NCBI RefSeq assembly: GCF_000764305.2
Contig: NW_025936356.1
Coordinates: 281,148-345,147, forward strand
Direction of reading: 5' to 3'
Source: Hyalella azteca
Lineage: Eukaryota > Arthropoda > Malacostraca > Amphipoda > Hyalellidae
DNA: 64,000 nt
The position numbers and the translations under genes were made by a program. The notes under the pieces are model-generated. The model ran no database searches. It was not told where the DNA came from and saw only the letters and a list, made by a program, of their open reading frames with translations. This document shows positions 1-10,376 of the stretch, piece after piece (position 1 is the first letter of the stretch; every line of letters begins with the position of its first letter).

Positions 1-248
1 CTGCAGAGGTATAGCCCCACCCTGCAGAGGTATAGCCCCACCCTGCAGAGGTATAGCCCCACCCTGCAGAGGTATAGCGCCACCCTGCCGAGGTATAGCC
101 CCACCCTGCAGAGGTATAGCCCCACCCTGCAGAGGTATAGCCTCACTCTGCAGAGGTATAGCCCCACCCTGCAGAGGTATAGCCCCACCCTGCAGAGGTA
201 TAGCCCCACCCTGCAGAGGTATAGCCCCACCCTGCAGAGGTATAGCCT
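1..248. repeat. Minisatellite, 20-bp unit
   Basis: About 12 head-to-tail copies of a 20-base unit beginning CTGCAGAGGTATAGCC, nearly identical to each other. The array runs off the left edge of the window, so its full length is unknown. A stray partial copy lies near 376-390. A minus-strand reading frame crosses it only because the unit lacks stops in that frame. Confidence 0.95.
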
Positions 249-433
249 CTAACGGCCCTATTACCCAAACGCATGCACCGATACTTGACAAAATTTCCGA
301 TATTGGATTTTTGCCGCTGGACTATCGAAGGCTGGAGAAATGTAGGCCTATCATTTAAATGTACGGCGCCTCCCCTCAGAGGTATAGTACCATCACCCAT
401 CATGTGAGGGCTGAGTCACATTTCACATAAGGA

Positions 434-645
434 AAGGCCTAAAACTCTGAAGCATAGGCCTAAAACTCTGAAGCATAGGCCTAAAACTCTGAAGCATGGG
501 CCTATAACTCAGAAGCATAGGCCTATAACTCAGAAGCATGGACCTATAACTCAGAAGCATAGGCCTATAGGCCTATAACTCAGAAGCATAGGCCTATAAC
601 TCAGAAGCATGGACCTATAATTCAGAAGCATAGGCCTATATCGGA
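434..645. repeat. Minisatellite, 21-bp unit
   Basis: About ten copies of a 21-base unit containing AGGCCTATAACTC or AGGCCTAAAACTC followed by GAAGCAT. Two sub-variants (CTAAAACTCTG and CTATAACTCAG) occupy the left and right parts, as expected for local unit amplification. Sequence to about 1050 beyond it shows no gene or repeat that I can name. Confidence 0.93.
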
Positions 646-1054
646 CAAGATCGCCGATATTGGATTTTTAGCGCCCGGCTATCGAAGGCTTGAGTTATAA
701 CGTCTCCGATGCGTTGAGATTAGCATCCCTCGCCTCACATTTAAATGAGGCGCCCCGAGGGCTGGCCGTCCATACCGCGGCCTTGATTTCCCTCGCAACG
801 AACTCGTCTCGCAATTTCTACTAGAAAATCGACGGTAATATCGATGAAAAATCGGAACTCGCATGGGAGCTGCTTACTCAGGTATTGCTTGAGTCAATAT
901 GGTAATTCCGTGATTTATTCGGTATTGCTTACATTAATTTGGCTTACCTCGCTATTGGCTTGAGGCAAATTTGGTAAATAGTATTGTGTTCATATGGTAA
1001 TGCCCTGTTTTAGCGTAGAAAGTTTGTGTTAACTCGGGTTACTTAGGTTTTACC

Positions 1055-1277
1055 TTAAACGCGCTCGATGTCAGTTGGTGTCAAACCAAATGACGGTGTC
1101 ACTTGGTTCTTTTTTAGTAATTTCAAGCACAAAATTTTGAGAGAAGCAGCAGACGCTGAGAGCGCTGAATGCACTTTTCGCACGTCGGCTGAAGCTTTTT
1201 CCCGAGCGGCGGAGCTGAGATAATTTTCATGTCGCGCTAGCGCCTCCAAAATTTGCTGCCTCAGCTCGTCTCTTGAA
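1055..1277 (-). CDS. Possible short exon of unknown protein
   Basis: A minus-strand stretch open for about 74 codons and ending in TAA. It is preceded by an acceptor-like ATTTTCCAG whose AG ends at 1278. The peptide is rich in Ala, Ser, Leu and Lys with a helical look (DELRQQILEALARHE near its start). I recognise no family. No upstream exon can be identified because the sequence on that side becomes the 12-bp minisatellite. It could be a terminal exon, a transposon remnant or chance, so the call rests only on composition and the acceptor. Confidence 0.2.
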
Positions 1278-1310
1278 CTGGAAAATGTGGGAGCCTTGAG
1301 TCTTCGACGG

Positions 1311-1640
1311 ACGAGTTCAAGTGGTGCGCTCAAGTGGTGCATTTAAGTGGTGCACTCAAGTTGTTCATTCAAGTGGTGCGCTCAAGTGGTGCGTTCAAGT
1401 GGTGCATTTAAGTGGTGGGTTTAAGTGATGCGCCCAAGTGGTGCGCTCAAGTGGTGCATTTAAGTGGTGCACTCAAGTTGTTTATTCAAGTGGTGCGCCC
1501 AAGTGGTGCGCTCAAGTGGTGCACTCAAATTGTGCATTCAAGTAGTGCATTCATGTGGTGCGTTCAAATGGGGCATTCAAATGGTGCATTCATGTGGTGC
1601 GCCCAAGTGATGCGTTCATGTAGTACGTGAGAGTGGCGCG
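1311..1640. repeat. Minisatellite, 12-bp unit
   Basis: Imperfect tandem copies of a 12-base unit, typically TCAAGTGGTGCG, with variants ending GCAT or GTTC. About 27 units are present and they grow more divergent toward 1640. Because the period is a multiple of three, long reading frames cross it without meaning. Confidence 0.92.
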
Positions 1641-2029
1641 TTCAAGTGATGTGTAAGGTATCGCTCAGGTATCATATTCTATTCATTCTAAAATTAGAGC
1701 ATATACAATTGAGACGTAATATACGCTAGCAGTGGTTGAGTTTGATGGAAATCTAGACACAGAGTCAGCATTGAAAACATCACGTGAGCAGGACAGGAGT
1801 TGTGGGCGGAAGTACGAAGTCTATAAAAGGATTGGGCCCACATTAATAGTTACTCCGACCTGACGGTCGCAACTGTTAGCTGTATACTTGTCTGTATCTC
1901 TGTAATGATTCTCATATATAACCACCTATAACCACCCCGTATCAAGATAATTTTAATATAGGATAATTTACATAGCCCTCACTTGATCAAGTTATTATTC
2001 TAAAGTTAGTCAAGTTAGTTTAGTTAATC

Positions 2030-2300
2030 TTCTCCTTTTCTCTTACCCGCACCATCTGCGCGCTCCCTGTCTTCATCATCCCATCTTTTCCTTCCTTCAT
2101 TTTTATTTCCTTCCCCCTCCCCACTACTTCTCCATTCTTCTTCTCTTTTCTCCATTTCCTTCTTCTCCTCCCCTATTCCCCCCCCCCTTCCAACTCTTTT
2201 TTCATTCTTCCCTCCACCTTACCCTATTTTCCTTGCCAATTCCCTCTCCTTTTTCCCTTCCCTCGCTTCCTCTCCCCTCTTCCCCTCGCGTGAGCTCATC
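2030..2300 (+). repeat. Polypyrimidine low-complexity tract
   Basis: About 270 bases made almost wholly of C and T on the plus strand (CTTCTCC, TTCCTTCC and CCCTCCCC runs). There is no fixed repeat unit. The flanking 1641-2030 is AT-rich and has no recognisable gene. Confidence 0.85.
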
Positions 2301-2399
2301 AAGGGGCATGGCAATCCAGGGGAATTTCCTCTCAAAGTTCGGCAGTTGGAGAAGCTCGGGGAGGCCGGCGGGCGGACGGCGCCGACGATGACGAAAAAA

Positions 2400-2710
2400 T
2401 TATGACATTCTTCGTCGGTGGCGAACCGATACTCTTAATTCGTCGGTGGCGAACCGACACTCTTCGTCGGTGGTGAACCGAAACTCTTCGTCGGAGGTTA
2501 GCTGAATTTTATCACCGGGACCGAACCGACAATTTTCGACGAGGGCATACCGACACTCTTCGTCGGAGGTGAACGAACACTTTTCGTCGCTGGGTGAACC
2601 GACACTTTTCATCGTGAGACGAACCGAACATCTTCGTTGAGGGCGAACGGACATTACGTCGGGGGCGATGAGACACTCTTCGTCGGAACAACGGTTATCA
2701 TCACTGTAAG
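2400..2710. repeat. Minisatellite, about 24-bp unit
   Basis: Roughly a dozen diverged copies of a unit containing CTTCGTCGGTGGCGAACCGA. Copies at the left are closest to each other, and those past 2520 carry substitutions and indels. A 130-codon minus-strand frame spans it, but the peptide is just the repeat read through and has no domain. Confidence 0.9.
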
Positions 2711-4102
2711 CGCAGTGATAGCGGCGCAGAGATGAGAGACGCTTTGTCGTGGATTCGAGCTTTGGGAAGCTCAGCTCAATTCTCGGTGCCACTGGAGGAC
2801 GGTCAAGAAAGTGGTGCTTGCAGCATGGCCTTGGGTTGGTGTCCCTAAACGAACTCTGGGTACTTGTTACCTGCGGGGATATTAAGATCTTAAGAGTCTC
2901 TGCAATGATTTAGCTTAGATTATTTTGAAGCCGATGTTTTGGCAACATCGCCCGAACTATAGAAAGGGCTTGGGTTTCAAGTTTTTTTTTATTCGTTATT
3001 ACTTGGGCAGTCGGCCGCTAGTACCTGTGGTGAGCACCTAGGTTTTCTATTGAATAATAGAATAGTTGTGACCCTTAAGTTAATAATTGCAATAGTTGCG
3101 TTATAATTGTCGATTGTTATTATATTGTGACTATTGCTGTGTATTTAAGCCAATGATTATTTGTAGGTATATGAAGTCGGAAGTAATTCCCTTCTCTGTC
3201 GCTCTGTTCTTGCTTCTAGACTCCTTCAATGAAACTACGTCTGACATGGATTCTGATAACCTACAAGCAAATGAAATGTAGGATGGCATTTGGTTGATTC
3301 TGGAACCAACGGTAAAATAATATATAGCGATTTCAGCGTTTATTAGGCCACAGACATGTCGCCGCTTCAAAACTAGCAGAACATCCACTAGCTGCATGTT
3401 GCGGGCTTGAACTCGCAACTCACTGCTTCAAAATTTTTTTGCTTAACCGTAGACTTCATGGAAATGCTTCATTTCCATGAAGTTCATGGAAATGCTTCAT
3501 GGACTTCATTTGGCTAAATGAACCCGCGGACTTAATTACAGTCTAACTTAAGGACACACGAAGTCCGCGCTGAGCATATCGGACAAACTGAGTGTAAAAT
3601 TGAGACTGCGCACGGCAGCGCATTTACGGGGGCGCGGAATTCGGGAGGAAGGCCAGGAAAAGGATTTATTTATTAGTGAATGCATAAAAGGCTAAAATAA
3701 TTTTGACTTGACAAATATTGCATGAGCGAAAAATAACATTTACGGCACACATTTCTTTTATTAACATGTGTTCATTAATTATTTACGGAAAGTTTTATCA
3801 TAAAATATGTATTAATTTCTTGTATTAAGAAATTACTTTTCTTTTTCTTCTGTATCAGTACATTGGACTACCAAACTGATCTCTGCTGATTTAGAAATGC
3901 AATTTTAGCCATTATTTGTGCTTGAACAAATAAATCCTGCACGAATATTGTCTGATTCCATCACTGTAACAACGAGTGTTGAGAACTGGATGATTTGGGA
4001 ACGTGATCGGAGGAAGAGGGGAGGGGTAGAGGCATATGTCCCTCTTGAAACGCCAAGTGATCAATTGGCATCCCTTAATTTACTCCTTCAAATTACTGTA
4101 CG
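2711..4102. other. No gene seen
   Basis: Mixed AT-rich sequence with no convincing exon. A small direct and inverted duplication around 3451-3512 repeats TTCATGGAAATGCTTCAT. Near 3395-3425 the minus strand contains GAGTTCAAGCCC, which resembles a tRNA B box, but no tRNA fold can be built around it. Confidence 0.6.
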
Positions 4103-4255
4103 ACAACATAAGCTACAATGAAGCGACAGTCAGATATAGAACAATAAATCAGGGACCATCAAGACACTTAATTGTGGTTACAACATAAGCTGCAATGAAG
4201 TGACAGTCAGATATAGAACAAGAAAGCAGGATCCAGCAAGACACTTGTGGTTACC
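4103..4255. repeat. Tandem duplication, 77-bp period, two copies
   Basis: A block starting ACAACATAAGCT at 4103 is repeated at 4180 with a few substitutions and a small deletion. It lies between AT-rich stretches and overlaps no gene. It looks like a single local duplication. Confidence 0.85.
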
Positions 4256-4440
4256 GACATGTTTTCCCGCCACCAGTGGGCTTGAAATTCCCTCCCCTCC
4301 CTCATATTGACTTTGAATTCTCGCAAATTTAAACATAAATTATCTAGAAGTTAGGGTAAAACTTACAAAATTGTTGAAGTAGTGTATGTACTGACTATGG
4401 TCGCAGTCAACAATATGGCCGCGAAGATTTCGTGTGAGAT

Positions 4441-4585
4441 CAGGGTCATACTTTCAAAATTCGCTAAGTTAACGTAAGTAATCAAGCTCTATTTTCTTGT
4501 CTATGATTGGTGGATTTTACTTGAAAGGCCGTCAATGATTGGCTGATGAACTTACGATCTCTTAACTTTTTTGAAAGTATGGGCC
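4441..4585. mobile_element. Short MITE, copy 1 (partner at 56584-56729)
   Basis: A 145-base element with imperfect terminal inverted repeats: the left end reads CATACTTTCAAAA and the right end TTTTTTGAAAGTATGGGCCC. A second copy at 56584-56729 shares the interior, including AAAGGCCGTCAATGATTGGC. Its length, inverted ends and dispersed copies fit a non-autonomous DNA transposon. No target duplication is clear, so the superfamily is not assigned. Confidence 0.75.
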
Positions 4586-5169
4586 CGCCGGTCGATTACG
4601 ACAGTCGTACGACGCAGTGGAGTCCCACAACAGATCAACGTTTCTGCTGGTTAATAGGATGTTTGAGTGTTTTAAACTGACAGATTTTAAACTTTGATTG
4701 TGTTCCGATTACTTTTTTTCCTGTACTAGAGATTTTGTTTTAATAGAGATTGAAAATGTGCATATCGACATGAATTGATTGCATGGCGTCAGGTTCGAAT
4801 GGATCTCATAATATTTCACATTTATTTCATTTAATTCAATGATTTTAAATAAAATAAATGTTCAAATTGTATTAAATGACAATTTCATATTTAATTGTCT
4901 TGTTTATGCATTCATCCTTATCGTATTTAAAAACTTAGTTGCCATTATTTTTCCGTAATCATCTTAACGCATGACGCTCATATACGACCAGCTTAACAAT
5001 ATTTTCATATGATTGACGATACATGAAAACATATATTGCCAGTTAAGAGCCAACGCAGCGCCGGGCGAGCACCTTGAAAGCTGCCTGCTTCTCCTCCCCA
5101 CTGCTATAAGTGATGTTACTGACTCTTTCGACAAGCCCCTAACAAAATTTAGAATCTTGCGCGACCTTG

Positions 5170-5400
5170 CATTATAGGGCCGCCTAGTACTCGGGGAGCA
5201 CGTCAATCAGCTTCTCTATGACCGCTTCGGCTCAGGGTTCGGAGGGCAGCTTCTGGGCAGCTTGCTATCTCGGTATGACTCGGCTCGGCCAACTCTTGTC
5301 ATACTCTCAGGCGACTAAAAAGTCGAATGGCAGATTTTGACCCGAAACTGATTTTGATCGGGTGGCCAAGCAGACCCAGAATAATTTTGCGCCGAGTGTA
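5170..5400. repeat. Dispersed repeat, copy 1 (partner near 22940-23085)
   Basis: A block including GGGCAGCTTGCTATCTCGG, then a CTCAGGCGA segment and AAAGTCG. The same order of segments recurs with substitutions at about 22940-23085. No open frame or terminal structure is seen. It is probably a decayed transposon of unknown class. Confidence 0.6.
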
Positions 5401-5477
5401 GCACCTACTCGCCCAAAAAGCCTAGGCTAAAACTAAAAAAGTTGCATAAAACATTTTACTGAATAGAAGTACTAGAT

Positions 5478-5520
5478 AAACAAAACAGAATGTTTCGGGC
5501 TATGCCCATCATCAGCTAGT
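5478..5520 (-). ncRNA. Hammerhead-like motif at the 3' end of a PLE fragment
   Basis: On the minus strand CTGATGA (5515-5509) is followed by T, a four-base-pair stem GGGC/GCCC with loop ATA, and then GAAAC (5496-5492). These are the two conserved strands of a hammerhead ribozyme core in the correct order. It lies about 90 bases downstream of the stop of a Penelope-like reading frame, which is where PLEs are known to carry hammerhead motifs. Two things do not fit a textbook hammerhead: one extra U before stem II, and a stem I that I cannot pair convincingly. Activity is therefore uncertain. Confidence 0.5.
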
Positions 5521-5605
5521 AAAATACATCTGGAAATACATGGAAATCAATTTTAGTAAATAAATTTAGAAAATTATAAGGAAAGAAAGGAAAAAAACAC
5601 AACTA

Positions 5606-5766
5606 TTAACCTAGAATCGAAAGAGGAAAAGAGCTGGATTGGTTATTCAATTTAGGTTTAAGTTTATGGATGTAAAGAGACTCTAAAATTCGTAGATCGG
5701 TTTGGCTGCTAGCGTTACAAAGAATTTTAAACTGATTGATGGACACGGGAGGAGCAAGTGAGCACT
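5606..5766 (-). pseudogene. Penelope-like element, end of GIY-YIG endonuclease
   Basis: The minus strand encodes a peptide ending FKILCNASSQTDL, then ILESLYIHKLKPKLNN, then SSSFPLSIL and a TAA stop at 5606. The pattern of TDL, a few residues, ESLxIHKxKPxLN and a terminal SFPL matches the end of the GIY-YIG endonuclease domain of Penelope-like retroelements. Only the last 50 or so codons remain, since nothing recognisable as reverse transcriptase lies upstream (higher coordinates). It is a fragment, not a source element. The 3' region down to about 5480 contains the hammerhead-like motif. Confidence 0.72.
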
Positions 5767-5994
5767 GTTCTGTATGAAGTCTGACTGATGAATGAGGCGG
5801 CTGAGCAAGTGGACGCCCAGTACGGAAACTTCTTCCGGCATGTTCGGCAACTCAGGTGAAAAGTGCTCGTGCGGTCATACCGACGTAGCTAGATGCACAT
5901 TGTGCACAACTGCAACTGCAACTTTTTTAGTTTTAGCCTTTATTCTTAAACTTAGAAGAACTCCTCGAGATATTGTGAAAAGCCTAGGCATTAT

Positions 5995-6781
5995 ATGAAG
6001 GGCATTGACTCATCACCCACATGTTATTGACTATAACAACATGCTTTGACTTGGATACTCTTTTGTTACTGATTATAATGACATGCATTGACTCATGACT
6101 CTGATGTAACTGACTCTAATCATCAGAGTAGTCCCACGGCTGCATTAAGTCAACATTAGAATCATCTAACGACCGTTTTAAACGCTACCAGAGCCCTCAC
6201 AAGGCCGTTTTGAGCCGTAATCGCAGCCTTTACACGGCCGTTTTTCAGTCGGCCACAAGCCCGGCATCAGCCCGCCTGACATTTCCAAGCTATTTAACTC
6301 GGGGCCGATCTTCTCGAAGGATAAATTCGGTCGTCTTTGAGGAAGCGCGTTATTTGCTCCTAACGGCTCATTAAATTTACGATCTCATTCCCTTTAGTCG
6401 GAGTCGCTCCGGCCTACCCTTGGGGAGGGACTTGACCAATCCCCAATCCCATCAAGGACTCTTGAGTCCCATTGGCTTCCGTTCCGTAGTCTGAGTCGAG
6501 TCCCAGAGTCAGAGTTAGGAAGGTTTATCAGACTACCAGCAACATGTATTGGGATTGTTGATACCAATTGGTAATGCATTGGCTCATGACTCTGATGTTA
6601 CTGACTCTAATGACATGCAGTGACTCATGACTCTGATGTTACTGACTCTAATGACAGCATTGACTCATGACTCTGATGTTACTGACTCTCATGACAGCAT
6701 TGACTCGTGACTCTGATGTTACTGACTCTAATGACAGCATTGACTCATGACTCTGATGTTACTGACTCTTATGACGTGCAT
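5995..6781. repeat. Minisatellite, 40-bp unit, in two blocks
   Basis: The main array at about 6565-6781 has five to six copies of a 40-base unit containing GACTCTGATGTTACTGACTC. Older, diverged copies occur at about 5995-6125. The 440 bases between carry no repeat, so the array has been split or expanded twice. The array ends at an undetermined base, position 6782. Confidence 0.9.
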
Positions 6782-6782
6782 N

Positions 6783-7215
6783 GTCCACCTCAATTGACCT
6801 CTTATTTACCGCAGTTCCACGTCACCCCAGTCCCAAGTCCACCTCAATTGACCTCTTATTTACCGCAGTTCCACGTCACCCCAGTCCCAAGTCCACCTCA
6901 ATTGACCTCTTATTTACCGCAGTTCCACGTCACCCCAGTCCCAAGTCCACCTCAATTGACCTCTTATTTACCGCAGTTCCACGTCACCCCAGTCCCAAGT
7001 CCACCTCAATTGACCTCTTATTTACCGCAGTTCCACGTCACCCCAGTCCCAAGTCCACCTCAATTGACCTCTTATTTACCGCAGTTCCACGTCACCCCAG
7101 TCCCAAGTCCACCTCAATTGACCTCTTATTTACCGCAGTTCCACGTCACCCCAGTCCCAAGTCCACTTCAATTTACCTCTTATTTACCGCAGTTCCACGT
7201 CACCCCAGTCCCCAA
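6783..7215. repeat. Minisatellite, 54-bp unit
   Basis: About eight copies of a 54-base unit, the first seven virtually identical and the last diverged (CACTTCAATTTACC). The period is 18 codons, so the plus strand reads as repeated PPQLTSYLPQFHVTPVPS. The frame starts inside the neighbouring, unrelated 40-bp array across an N, has no signal for translation and runs out after the array. I regard it as non-coding. Confidence 0.93.
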
Positions 7216-8896
7216 GCCCATCTTATTTACCCCCATTTACCACGGCACGCAAGTCGCCCAGTTTACCGCGGCCGTTTTAGTGCCGCGTTTGTCAGGCCTC
7301 GCTCGGCTTAAACAAATCCTAAATTGGCGAGCCGGAGTCCGCTCTTGTCTGAGCCTGAGCCGCAATTGCGTCGTGAGCAGCGTCTAAATTACGTCGCCTA
7401 ACGGGCCTTAAGATAACGTAACCCTGCGTAACGCGTCGCTGCGTTCACGTATGTTCGAGAAACGCAGTCGCATGTCAACGGGCCAGTGCGTGGACGCTAT
7501 TCTGCATGGAACGTACACGAAACGAAACGAAAAAACAAATTGTGATTTTTTTAATTACGAAATTAAATTTGATTTCGTAATTTTTAATTACTAGATTAAA
7601 AGTAATGGGACATATGACTTCAAAATGTATACTATGAAGTTTATATTTAGAATCTATGCTAAATAATTTTATGAGCAAATAGCATCAAGCTTCCCCAGGA
7701 CGCCAAAAACCTTTGTATGCAACATCACTAACACACAACACTTGCAAACATCACTCACGGATGCTACACTTAAATCATCCAACACACGTCAGTTGCATAA
7801 GCTTCGGTACTCTTTCATATCAACATCTCTCACACCTTCATATCAACATCTCTCACACCTTCATATCAACATATTTCACAGCTTCATGTCCAGTTGTCTC
7901 ACATTCTCCTGTTCACATGCCTTACAAGTTCGTCTTCAGATCACTCGCCTTCCCTCCTTCACATCCCCCATATCTTCTGTCAAAGTTTTTCTTGCCCTCA
8001 CGACAGACAACGTAGATTTCTTCGTTAGTTTGGCTGCAATAATTGACTATACGGTGCTCGTGCTAGTGCAAGGTAGTCGCGTCAAGACGACTTTTACTAC
8101 AAGTCTCATAATCGAAAATCCTCTCAATGATTCTAGAGTCTGACGTTGCCACGCTTCTAGACTTATGTTCTGCATCATAATTACGTTTATGTGTCCGCAA
8201 TGTTTTCTCATCAGTGTTCAATATTTTGATGCATATTTCATCGGTAAAACCCTTTGCAAGTACTCGTTTCAATCGCCCCCAGAAATAATGGTATCATTGT
8301 AAAAATTTCACAAGTCCAACGAGATGCTAATGAACGTGAAGGTAGTTTTTTATTTATTGCAGGCCTGGTTGAGGCCGGAAACTAATTATAGCAACAAATT
8401 TTTTTCGAATTGCTTATTTAAATTTGACGTAAACTTTTAGTATAATTTGAACGACCGAGTGCGATTTGCAAGACATGTTTCATTTAATGGTACAAAATTT
8501 TGAAAAAAGTTTTCAATCGTAAAGTAACGCGGAGGCTTTTGCAACGCTTAAATTTGAAAATTTACTTCCTTAAAAACATAGTCTATTTTAGATAGAAGAT
8601 AAGTTAAACTGAGAACTATCAAAAATGTATTTTAAGTTCCCGTACCAATCCTGTGGTAACTAAGAGGTTAGATGGGGTAACACTATTGATGATTTCTGTG
8701 TGTGTGTGTGTGCGGTCATATTAATATCAGTCATATCATATAATATACTAATTTTATGTACTCATATCATTATTATTATTAATATTAACTCACTATAAAT
8801 TCATACTAGCGGCTAAGCCAGGAGTTGCACGTGATCGATTATCCCTGCAATCGATTTTAGAATCCTATAATAATGAATATTTTGCTAATAATAAGG
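7216..8896. other. No gene seen
   Basis: AT-rich sequence with minor repeats: three copies of a 25-base unit containing ATCAACATCTCTCACACC at about 7817-7890, and a TG run near 8695-8715. A minus-strand frame at 8063-8272 encodes a Lys/Arg-rich peptide that I cannot assign. Confidence 0.5.
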
Positions 8897-9088
8897 CTCG
8901 TCTCATAAGGTCAGCCCTCGTCTCATAAGGTCAGCCCTCGTCTCATAAGGTCAGCCCTCGTCTCATAAGGTCAGCCCTCGTCTCATAAGGCCAGATCAGC
9001 CCTAGTCTCATAAGGTCAGCCCTCGTCTCATAAGGTCAGCCCTCGTCTCATAAGGTCAGCCCTCGTCTCATAAGGTCAGCCCTAGTCT
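8897..9088. repeat. Minisatellite, 20-bp unit
   Basis: About nine copies of TCGTCTCATAAGGTCAGCCC, almost perfect, with one copy carrying a small insertion (near 8990-9000) and two carrying TAGTCTC. It is followed to about 9260 by a GT-rich stretch (TGTGTTGTGTGCTG) with no gene. Confidence 0.94.
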
Positions 9089-10106
9089 CACACGTCGTCT
9101 CACGCTGCGCTGTGTTGTGTGTACGCAACACAAGCGCCGCGGCCTCTGCGATGTTTACTTCCTGAGCTCACCTGTGCCTGTGTGCTGCGTTGTGTGATGT
9201 GTTGTGTGCTGGGTTAATGTGTTGTATTGTGTGCTGTGTTTTGCTAATTGTGTGTTGTGTTTTTCTGCACAGGTATGTTTTGTGCTGTGCCGCGCACAAC
9301 ACTACCTCAGCCAGCGGCTCAGTTAAAGGTTCCTAAAATTCGTCCCGTTTCGAGGCGGCAATTACATCAGATCTGCGGAGCCCCGAGCAGCGCGGGACGG
9401 GTGCGCTTCTCCCCACGCATTATTCTCGCTTTATTCTTATCTTATTATTCTTTTCGCTTCTTCTAGCTTTATTCTTATCACATTATTCTCTTCGCTTCTT
9501 CTTGCTTTATTCCAGTTCTCTTTTCTCGTTTTATTTGCATTGCAAAAAATAATGCTTGAATATCATATAAGGTATAACAAATTAAAAAATTTGAAATGTA
9601 CAGTCTACACTCGTCCCGAACACTTCCGTGGCTAAAGATGATCAAATATATAATGCCCATTTTATTTCAATTACACTTTTATGTCCTCACTTGATAAATA
9701 TTCACACATTATTGATTGGAATAATCAATAAACTGAAGGACTACCTCCAAGTAATTACTGAGCGATTAAAGTGGCGTAACCATAGACGGTATTATCGCTG
9801 GCCGCTGATAACGCGCCCATTATTTCCTCAACAGCCAAGGCGTTATTAAATCCCCACCCCCTTCCTCTCCCCTCCCCCGAGCCCATACCCCCTCCCCCGG
9901 GGCCGCCCCTAAGCCATCTTTTTGTCATTCTTCTGCTCCGTAATCCGGATGTTTGAAAACCTGCGGCGCCGTGATGGATGGCAGTAATTTGCTGCCACCG
10001 CTGCCACCGCTGCCGCCACCGCTGCCACTGGTGCTGCCACTGCTGCTACTGAAACTGATGCCGTTGAGGCTGACGCTGCTGTTTAATTTGCTGCTGTCAG
10101 AGCATC
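9089..10106. other. GT-rich and C-rich sequence, no gene seen
   Basis: TGTGTTG-type low complexity to about 9260, then AT-rich sequence, a C-rich patch at 9845-9910 and CTGCCACCG-type triplet runs at 9990-10060. The long plus-strand frame across 9953-10504 is built from the triplet run and the 16-bp minisatellite, so I do not annotate it. Confidence 0.5.
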
Positions 10107-10262
10107 GTCAGCGCCTCTACCCGTCAGCGCCTCTACCCGTCAGCGCCTCTACCCGTCAGCGCCTCTATCCGTCAGCGCTTCTACCCGTCAGCGCCTCTAC
10201 CCGTCAGCGCCTCTACCCGTCAGCGCCTCTATATACCCGTCAGCGCCTCTACCCGTCAGCGC
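10107..10262. repeat. Minisatellite, 16-bp unit
   Basis: About ten copies of CGTCAGCGCCTCTACC, with one copy interrupted by TATA. It lies just downstream of the 3' end of the LINE on the minus strand. It may have grown from the LINE tail or its insertion site, though that is inference. Confidence 0.93.
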
Positions 10263-10376
10263 CGCAGCTGCCAGCTGACACTGAGGGGAGAGAGTCCATC
10301 CACTTCTTGGTAATCTTCTTCTTGGTACTTGTTTGGGACGTAGCAGTCCCAGGCCACGATGGATCGCCGCCTCTGG

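Noticed and set aside
2400..2792. 130-codon minus-strand frame
   Set aside because: It is the 24-bp minisatellite read through, with no conserved domain and no splice or start context.
3395..3425. tRNA B-box-like sequence on the minus strand
   Set aside because: No acceptor stem, D arm or anticodon arm can be formed around it. At most it is a scrap of a tRNA-derived SINE.
6707..7387. 226-codon plus-strand frame with 18-residue repeats
   Set aside because: It begins in one minisatellite, crosses an N and runs through another whose period is a multiple of three. No gene structure supports it.
8897..9088. Regular repeats that might suggest a CRISPR array
   Set aside because: Units are directly contiguous with no variable spacers, and the window is eukaryotic. 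This and the other arrays are minisatellites.
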